From NIC37A-2 sp050289625 (lineage in GTDB: Bacteria > Myxococcota_A > Polyangia > Polyangiales > Polyangiaceae): a stretch of DNA of 10,402 nt. The translations under genes were made by a program, and so were the position numbers. The notes beneath the pieces were generated by a model that was given only the letters and a program-made list of their open reading frames with translations, was not told the origin of the DNA and did no database searches. The first letter of the stretch is position 1; each line of letters opens with the position of its first letter. Below, one piece after another: positions 5,739-10,402 of the stretch. Location of the stretch: contig JBNKGC010000205.1 of assembly GCA_050289625.1 (NCBI GenBank), forward strand, positions 1 through 10,402. The letters run 5' to 3'.

Positions 5739-7327
5739 CGGAGAAGACCGTGCCCCGCGTCAGCATCTACGACACGACTCTACGTGACGGCAGCCAGGGC
5801 GAGGGTGTCTCGTACACCGTCACCGACAAGCTGCGGATCGCAGAGCGACTGGATCACTTCGGGGTCGCTTTCATCGAAGGCGGCTGGCCCGGATCGAACC
5901 CGAAGGACGCGGAGTTCTTCGCCCGGGCCAGCGATCGCCAGTGGAAGCACTCGCGCATCGCGGCCTTCGGTTCGACCCGCCGAGCCAACAAGGCCCCCGA
6001 AGACGATCCCAACCTCCGGGCACTCGTCGATTCGAAAGCGCCCGTGTGCACCATTTTCGGCAAGAGCTGGAACTTGCACGTCACCGACGTACTGCGCACG
6101 ACGCTCGAAACGAACCTCGAGATGATCGAGGAGAGTGTTCGCTTCTTGGTCGAAAGCGGCCGGGTCGTCATGTACGACGCAGAGCACTTCTTCGACGGTT
6201 ACGCTGCCGATCCCGGGTACGCTCTCGAAACTCTGCGCGCGGCCAAGCGAGGCGGCGCCGACACCTTGGTTCTTTGCGACACGAACGGCGGGAACCTCCC
6301 GTGGCGCATCGAAGAAATCGTGCAGACGGTGCGACGGGAGCTCGACCACCCGGTAGGCATTCACGCCCACGACGACACGGGTTGCGGCGTCGCCAACAGC
6401 GTCGCAGCGGTACGAGCGGGCGCCAGCCAGGTTCAGGGCACGATCAACGGGATTGGAGAGCGCTGCGGGAACGCCAACTTGAGCGTCATCATCCCCAACC
6501 TCGAGCTGAAGCTCGGCATGAAAGCCGTGCCCGAAGGGCGGCTCCGCGAGCTCGGAGAGGTAGCTCGTTTCGTCGCCGAGGTGGCCAATCTGACCCCGAA
6601 CGAGCACATGGCCTACGTCGGGCGCGCGGCCTTCGCCCACAAGGGAGGCGTCCACGTCGCGGCCATGCGTCGCCACGTCGATTCCTACCAACACGTCGAC
6701 CCAGCACTCGTCGGTAACGAGATGCGGGTCGTGGTCAGCGAGCTCAGTGGCAAGGGCAACGTCCTCAGCAAGGCCGAGGAGCTCGGCGTCACCTTCGATG
6801 CGGGAACCGAGGTGGAGGCGCTCGAAGACATCAAGGCTGCCGAAGCACGCGGTCTTTCCTATGAGGGCGCCGAGGCGTCCGTGTCGCTCCTCTTGCAACG
6901 CAAGCGCAACGACTACGAGCCCTTCTTTCAGGTCCTCGACTACCAGGCCCTGGTCGGCATGCGCCAGAACGCAGCGTTCGTCGAAGCGACGGTACGCCTT
7001 CGCGTGGGTGGCGAGATCGTCCACACCGCTGGCGCCGGGAACGGACCGGTGAGTGCGCTCGACTCCGCCCTGCGCAAGGCCCTGGTCCCCTTCTACCCCG
7101 CGCTCGAGACGATGCATCTGGCCGACTACAAGGTTCGCATTCTGGACAGCGGCTCTGGGACTGGTGCCATCACTCGAGTTCTGATCGACAGCCGCGACGA
7201 GACGGGCGAGTGGAGCACCGTAGGCGCATCTCCGAATATCATCGAGGCATCGATGGATGCCTTGCTCGACTCGATCGAGTACGGGCTCCTGAAGAGTGGG
7301 GTTCAGCGGAACGCCGCTGAGTGCTGA
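5735..7327 (+). CDS. cimA: (R)-citramalate synthase
   Basis: The 530-residue protein belongs to the same family as LeuA but to the citramalate synthase branch, which condenses pyruvate with acetyl-CoA. The N-terminus IYDTTLRDGSQGEGVSYT (11-28) and EGGWPGSNPKD (48-58) are characteristic of CimA rather than LeuA. Predicted metal ligands are Asp13, His210 and His212 (IHAHDDTGCGVANS) and Asn246 (GIGERCGNANLS). The C-terminal allosteric domain is at about 390-525, with GAGNGPVSALDSALR and a DSGSGTGAITRVLI stretch. The product leads to 2-ketobutyrate, so isoleucine can be made without threonine deaminase. It overlaps leuA by ATGA with no separate ribosome site, implying re-initiation. Its stop codon lies inside the left end of a long inverted repeat. 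Isoleucine would be the expected feedback inhibitor, from family knowledge. Confidence 0.94.
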   Translation: MTEKTVPRVSIYDTTLRDGSQGEGVSYTVTDKLRIAERLDHFGVAFIEGGWPGSNPKDAEFFARASDRQWKHSRIAAFGSTRRANKAPEDDPNLRALVDSKAPVCTIFGKSWNLHVTDVLRTTLETNLEMIEESVRFLVESGRVVMYDAEHFFDGYAADPGYALETLRAAKRGGADTLVLCDTNGGNLPWRIEEIVQTVRRELDHPVGIHAHDDTGCGVANSVAAVRAGASQVQGTINGIGERCGNANLSVIIPNLELKLGMKAVPEGRLRELGEVARFVAEVANLTPNEHMAYVGRAAFAHKGGVHVAAMRRHVDSYQHVDPALVGNEMRVVVSELSGKGNVLSKAEELGVTFDAGTEVEALEDIKAAEARGLSYEGAEASVSLLLQRKRNDYEPFFQVLDYQALVGMRQNAAFVEATVRLRVGGEIVHTAGAGNGPVSALDSALRKALVPFYPALETMHLADYKVRILDSGSGTGAITRVLIDSRDETGEWSTVGASPNIIEASMDALLDSIEYGLLKSGVQRNAAEC

Positions 7328-7509
7328 CAGCACCGCCGGTATCTGAACGGACCAGGACGCCCGCCGATCTTGAGTTTTGGCTTCGTTTTCCCTGCGCTCC
7401 AGTGCTCAAGTACCCACGTACGTTCCGCTCCGGTGCTCGCGAAAGCCTCGCCAAAACTCAAGCTTGACGGGCGCGCTCGCGCTTCAGGTATCGGGGATGG
7501 TGTTGACAG
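7324..7509. repeat. Long imperfect inverted repeat at the end of the ilv-leu-cim operon
   Basis: The two arms match in several blocks. The core CTTGAGTTTTGGC (7369-7381) is perfectly complementary to GCCAAAACTCAAG (7450-7462). Outside it, CCGGTATCTGAA (7336-7347) pairs with TTCAGGTATCGG (7483-7494) with wobbles. Outermost, CTGACAGCACC (7324-7334), which contains the cimA TGA, matches the complement of GGTGTTGACAG ending at 7509. The loop carries two near-identical direct copies, CGCTCCAGTGCTC (7395-7407) and CGCTCCGGTGCTC (7426-7438), around GTACCCACGTAC. There is no U-run, so it is not a classical terminator. It could still stop transcription, stabilise the 3' end, or be a dispersed non-coding element. 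Confidence 0.8.
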
Positions 7510-7629
7510 TGAGCGACCTCGGTGCGCTGGAACAAGCCGAGGCAAGCGAGGCCAAAGGCCGAGGAGTGACGAGGCGTCGAGCACCGCCGCCGACCAGAGG
7601 GGGAGGCGCCGGAGCGGAGACGGGAGTTG
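7510..7629. other. GC-rich spacer, possibly a decayed repeat unit
   Basis: No gene is seen. It contains CCTCGG (7517-7522) complementary to CCGAGG (7537-7542), and GGCCAAAGGCC at 7550-7560 followed by GAGGAGTGACGAGG. The latter recalls the GAGGAG, hairpin, GACGAGG order of the two units to its right, so it may be a third, degraded copy. Confidence 0.35.
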
Positions 7630-7748
7630 GGGGTGAGGAGCGGCGATTCACTCGCCGTGACGAGGGGGGCTGGGAAAGCCCCCCAACAAAACGTGGGGTG
7701 AGGAGTCGCGGCTTTGCCGCGACGACGAGGGGGGCGGGGCCGCCCCCC
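7630..7748. repeat. Two tandem 65-bp units, each forming two hairpins
   Basis: Both units begin GGGGTGAGGAG (7630 and 7695) and carry GACGAGGGGGGC in the middle. Unit 1 folds as CGGCGA/TCGCCG (7641-7646 with 7652-7657), then GGGGGGCT/AGCCCCCC (7664-7671 with 7677-7684). Unit 2 folds as TCGCGGC/GCCGCGA (7706-7712 with 7716-7722), then GGGGGGCGG/CCGCCCCCC (7729-7737 with 7740-7748). The stems differ in sequence but stay perfectly paired, so the structure rather than the sequence is conserved. Neither is followed by a T-run on either strand. They lie between the 3' ends of two convergent operons. Confidence 0.8.
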
Positions 7749-7762
7749 TTGCCAACAGCGAC

Positions 7763-8935
7763 TCACCCCGGCTGGAAGCGTCCGCTCAGGTGCATCAGCG
7801 ACAGGAGATAGAGCAAGCCGTCGTAGGTCCTTCCCTGCCCCGTGGGGATGGGCATGTCCCAAACGGCCTGGACGAAGGCCTCCGTCTCCGCGCTGTCCAC
7901 CACCGAGGCCGCGGCCCCGTTGGTTGCCATGAGACCCACTGAGTCCCAGGTCGCTTGGGGGGCCCCGTCGAGGGTGTACGCTGCGACGTAGTCTCCCTGT
8001 CCCGCGAAAAACTCGAGCGCGCGCTCCACGACGGGGAGAGCCTCGTCGTGTCCGTACCACGCGTGATCGACGGCAATGTTCAGCCCGACCCGGTAGGATT
8101 CGACCCCGAACCGATCGCTCAGAGGCTCGCCGTCGAGCGTTCCTCTCTCGGGCACCAAGCCCGTTTCCGTGTGAGCAATTTCGGCGAGGTAAGCTCTCGC
8201 CGCCGCAGCGGAACGGCGCCACGCATCGGCATCCTCGGGAACCTTCTCGGCCCAGTACTCGTAGAAGGCGGGCATCAAGAACGAGGTGGTCGTTTCCGAC
8301 GCGAGCTCCCCAATGGGCGACGAGACGACCAGTCCCGTATCCGCATCGACCATGGAGTGGACGTCGTCCACGACGACTCCGCCGTTCTGCTCTACCTTGT
8401 GGAGCATTGCCGCGAGCAGTGCGCGGGCGTCCTCGCCGTAGCTCGGCTCGTCCCAGCGATCTTCGGCCAAGAGCAACGCCGTGGCCGCATACGAAGTCCC
8501 ATTCGGATCCGGGCACTCTCCGACGCCGCACTCCCAGTATAGGAAGTCGCTCCTCGGACCTGACTCGTAGCGCATCGACGATGTGCCCAGCTCCCAGAGG
8601 CGGTCGAACTCTTCTCGCTTGTCGAGCTGGACGGTGACGTACATCGCGTACCCCAAACCGTCCGTGCGCCGATCATCCGCGTAGACGTTGACAACGTAGG
8701 CGCCCGTCGTGCCGTCCTCCACGTAGATCGCCTGGTCGTTGGGATCCCCGTAGAAGAGCTGCTGAAAAGCCTGCTCGAGTTTTTCGTCGATCTCGTCTGC
8801 CGACTTGCCCAGCACTTCGGTGAAAGGCGGGGGCTCCGTCGACTGAGTCGGTTCGTCCTGGCCGAGGTGGTCCGTGGTGGACGAGCACCCGCAAATCGCA
8901 ATCCAACCGAGAAATACCGAGCAAGACGACTTCAC
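7763..8935 (-). CDS. GH8-like lipoprotein (exo-oligoxylanase relative) with altered catalytic residues
   Basis: The 390-residue protein starts at GTG 8935. A short signal segment ends in a lipobox-like ICGC with Cys17, so it is probably a lipoprotein; an acidic, Pro-rich linker follows. Residues about 46-388 resemble glycoside hydrolase family 8 of the reducing-end xylose-releasing exo-oligoxylanase (Rex) type: RTDGLGYAMYVTVQLDK (90-106), EEFDRLW, YAATALLLAEDRW (149-161), YRVGLNIAVDHAWYG (281-295), VGLMATN (333-339) and TYDGLLYLLSLMHLSGRF (370-387). Rex has Glu in RTEG as general acid; here Asp92 stands there. The acidic position before the YFA-type motif appears as Asn145. The base Asp is kept as Asp290. 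Activity may be changed or lost, so it could be a sugar-binding or sensing protein. It overlaps the preceding gene by GTGA, with GGAG three bases upstream. I recognised the family from remembered sequence patterns, without a search. Confidence 0.82.
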   Translation of the reverse strand: MKSSCSVFLGWIAICGCSSTTDHLGQDEPTQSTEPPPFTEVLGKSADEIDEKLEQAFQQLFYGDPNDQAIYVEDGTTGAYVVNVYADDRRTDGLGYAMYVTVQLDKREEFDRLWELGTSSMRYESGPRSDFLYWECGVGECPDPNGTSYAATALLLAEDRWDEPSYGEDARALLAAMLHKVEQNGGVVVDDVHSMVDADTGLVVSSPIGELASETTTSFLMPAFYEYWAEKVPEDADAWRRSAAAARAYLAEIAHTETGLVPERGTLDGEPLSDRFGVESYRVGLNIAVDHAWYGHDEALPVVERALEFFAGQGDYVAAYTLDGAPQATWDSVGLMATNGAAASVVDSAETEAFVQAVWDMPIPTGQGRTYDGLLYLLSLMHLSGRFQPG

Positions 8936-9687
8936 TGCTCCACGTATCTTCGCACTCTCGAGGAAAATACGCTTCCCGGATGTCGCCGCAAAAACGCTTT
9001 TGCTCTCGATGACGCCGCCTGACGCTGCCCCATCCGAGCCAGCGCCTGAATTCGAAGCACTTCCGCCTCCAGCGAAAGGCTTCCCCGGGGGTACTCTTTC
9101 GCGTGCGCATCCAGCATCGAGAGGGCGCGCGCCGCGTTCCCGGTGGAAAGCGCCTGCCGCGCTCGATCGAGAGACCGCAACTCGGCGGCGATGCCGTCGG
9201 ATGAATCCGCTCGCGCGGCAGGGGTGGAGCTGACCGTCGGCTTCTTCGGTTCGCTCGCCTTTTCATCGGACGGAGAATCTGTCGCCGGTGCTGCAAATAC
9301 TTGCGGCTCGACGCTCGGTGTCTCCCGCTTCTCCCCACGTTCGTCTACCGGAGCTTCCTGCTCCACGACCTCGACCGGAGTCGTCACCACAGCGGGTTGG
9401 GACGCGCTCGAATCTGCGGCAGTCGTCTCGTCGTCGCTGATCCAGGTCACCCCCACGGCGGCCGAACCGATGACCGCTGCACCGGCCACACCGCTGAGCA
9501 GCCAATGCTTCAGAGACCATCCCGCCTTGGCTCCGGAAGCGATGAGCGTCGACGCACCTCCGATCCCGAGTGCAGTCAAGGTCGCCCGCCTAGCCGAGTC
9601 CGTCGCGCCGTAGCTCTTCCCCGCTCGGAGAACGGCACGCTCCAACTCATTCGACGACGATTCGAGCAAGCGCTTGGGCTCGGTCAT
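8932..9687 (-). CDS. Single-pass membrane protein with C-terminal TPR-like domain; possible anti-sigma factor
   Basis: The 251-residue protein has three parts. A basic N-terminal region (1-60) is presumably cytoplasmic. One membrane segment lies at about 62-83 (HWLLSGVAGAAVIGSAAVGV). A Ser/Thr/Pro/Glu-rich linker follows (about 84-165). Residues 166-251 are helical, with a tetratricopeptide or BamD-like pattern (RARQALSTGNAARALSMLDAH, then LRIQALARMGQRQAASSRAKAFL). It has no cysteine, so the zinc-binding motif of common anti-sigma factors is absent. Its place directly after an ECF sigma gene, with ATGA overlap, suggests it binds and controls that sigma factor across the membrane. This is inferred from context and known sigma-partner layouts. 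The start is supported by GAGGAAG eight bases upstream. A fully different envelope role remains possible. Confidence 0.75.
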   Translation of the reverse strand: MTEPKRLLESSSNELERAVLRAGKSYGATDSARRATLTALGIGGASTLIASGAKAGWSLKHWLLSGVAGAAVIGSAAVGVTWISDDETTAADSSASQPAVVTTPVEVVEQEAPVDERGEKRETPSVEPQVFAAPATDSPSDEKASEPKKPTVSSTPAARADSSDGIAAELRSLDRARQALSTGNAARALSMLDAHAKEYPRGSLSLEAEVLRIQALARMGQRQAASSRAKAFLRRHPGSVFSSRVRRYVEQ

Positions 9688-10307
9688 GATGCTTCCTCGC
9701 TGCTGGGAACGGTAGGCCCATTCAAGGCTTGGTGGAACGTCGCCCGAGCGCGGCGCAAACGGGATGCAACGGTTCCGCGCGGAATGTCCAACATTTCGGC
9801 AATCTCGCTCATGGTCATTTCCTCGAGCTCGAAGAGTACGAACACGGCCCGGAGGTCCTCGCTCATCGCGTCGAGCGTGCGATCGAGGAGGCGCCGAGCG
9901 CGCCGCTGATCCACGAGAGCCTCCGGAGTCTCCACCGCATGCGGGAACTCCGGAGCGTGCTCCTCGGGCACCTCTCGACGTCTGAGGATGGATCGGCGGC
10001 CTTGGGCTCCAACGTTGGAAGCGGTCCGAAACAGAAAGGCCTTCTCGGCGCCCGGACGGATATCGTCGATCCGTCGCGCCACGACGATGAAGGTTCTCTG
10101 CACTGCGTCGTCCACATCCGCCTCCGGGACCCCGAGGTTGCGAACAACCCGTGCCACGAAGTCGATGTGCTTCTCGACCAGCCCACGAAGGCGCTTGGTG
10201 CTGGCTTGGCTCGGCACGCTCGTCACAGTGGCTGGCTGGAACTGGGTCAGCAAGTCGGCTCGTTCCATCCGCTGTCGATCATTCCCGCCCGGGCGCGAAT
10301 GGATCAC
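9684..10307 (-). CDS. ECF-family RNA polymerase sigma factor
   Basis: The 207-residue protein has the two domains of an extracytoplasmic-function sigma factor. Region 2 is at about 41-108 (KHIDFVARVVRNLGVPEADVDDAVQRTF, then AFLFRTASNVG), which contacts core polymerase and the -10 element. Region 4 is at about 139-194, with the helix-turn-helix MTMSEIAEMLDIPRGTVASRLRRAR that reads the -35. A charged Pro/Glu linker joins them. No region 3 or extra C-terminal domain is present. The frame opens at GTG 10307; ATG 10268 (residue 14) is an equally possible start giving 194 residues, and neither has a clear Shine-Dalgarno. It heads a three-gene unit with the membrane protein and GH8-like lipoprotein, each joined by 4-nt overlap, so those are likely co-expressed with, and perhaps regulated by, this sigma factor. 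Confidence 0.92.
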   Translation of the reverse strand: MIHSRPGGNDRQRMERADLLTQFQPATVTSVPSQASTKRLRGLVEKHIDFVARVVRNLGVPEADVDDAVQRTFIVVARRIDDIRPGAEKAFLFRTASNVGAQGRRSILRRREVPEEHAPEFPHAVETPEALVDQRRARRLLDRTLDAMSEDLRAVFVLFELEEMTMSEIAEMLDIPRGTVASRLRRARATFHQALNGPTVPSSEEAS

Positions 10308-10402
10308 CGGGGCCGCGAGATTGCCGCCTGCTCGGCGCCTGGCGCAGCCCGACTACAGCAAGGACGGAACCCCAAGCACCGGTCGCAGTCATCTGGGTCA
10401 TC
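10308..10402. other. Upstream flank of the sigma-factor operon
   Basis: No gene is seen in these 95 bases. On the plus strand, GGAACC at 10366-10371 followed by GTC at 10388-10390 has the spacing of an ECF-type promoter, but it would point away from the sigma operon and off the window. No comparable GGAAC box is seen on the minus strand, so autoregulation cannot be read from this sequence. Confidence 0.3.

Noticed and set aside
5780..7333. A 517-codon minus-strand frame across cimA
   Set aside because: Same reasoning: it is opposite a gene with clear catalytic motifs, and the translated protein is not recognisable.
7664..7748. The GC-rich hairpins as intrinsic terminators of the convergent operons
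   Set aside because: No T-run follows any of the stems on either strand, and their tandem arrangement points to a repeat instead.
7630..7748. CRISPR array
   Set aside because: There are only two units, the repeats are imperfect and contiguous, and there are no distinct spacers or cas genes.
7458..8531. A 357-codon minus-strand frame overlapping the GH8-like gene and the repeats
   Set aside because: It is Arg/Gly-rich, runs through the hairpin repeats and lies in another frame of a gene with recognisable GH8 motifs.

Overview
The window is high-GC DNA with tightly packed, stop-start-overlapping genes. Its gene content (branched-chain amino-acid operon using citramalate synthase, an ECF sigma factor with a transmembrane/TPR-like partner, a lipoprotein glycosidase relative) suggests a myxobacterium or another Myxococcota/deltaproteobacterial lineage. 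That assignment is an inference from style and content, since no rRNA or marker gene is present.

Layout. (1) Positions 985-1, minus strand: a DHH/DHHA1 phosphoesterase resembling NrnA, cut by the left edge very near its C-terminus. It runs divergently from everything to its right as far as 7327. (2) 986-1719: a long non-coding interval. Its right half holds what looks like a complete ribosome-mediated transcription attenuator: a candidate promoter, a small leader ORF very rich in Val/Leu/Ile codons, mutually exclusive hairpins and a perfect 10-bp GC stem followed by six T. A C/T-rich stretch then leads to ilvB. (3) 1720-7327, plus strand: ilvB-ilvN-leuA-cimA, with junctions of 1-nt overlap, 33-nt gap and 4-nt overlap, presumably one transcript. 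(4) 7324-7762: a structured intergenic region. A ~186-bp imperfect inverted repeat begins at the cimA stop codon, followed by two 65-bp tandem units, each folding into two GC-rich hairpins. (5) 10307-7763, minus strand: ECF sigma factor, a membrane protein with a C-terminal helical-repeat domain, and a GH8-like lipoprotein, joined by two 4-nt stop-start overlaps. (6) 10308-10402: a short upstream flank.

How the genes work together. IlvBN makes 2-acetolactate (valine/leucine branch) or 2-aceto-2-hydroxybutyrate (isoleucine branch). LeuA commits 2-ketoisovalerate to leucine. CimA makes citramalate from pyruvate and acetyl-CoA, giving a threonine-independent route to 2-ketobutyrate and isoleucine. 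The operon therefore holds the committing enzymes of all three branched-chain amino acids but none of the shared downstream enzymes (ilvC, ilvD, leuBCD). The leader peptide would sense charged tRNAs for the same amino acids. The minus-strand cluster looks like a separate envelope-linked sigma module whose last gene encodes an exported GH8-fold protein with altered catalytic residues.

The most interesting items are the ilv attenuator, the GH8-like lipoprotein with a Glu-to-Asp change at the catalytic acid inside a sigma-factor operon, and the two kinds of structured repeat between the convergent operons.
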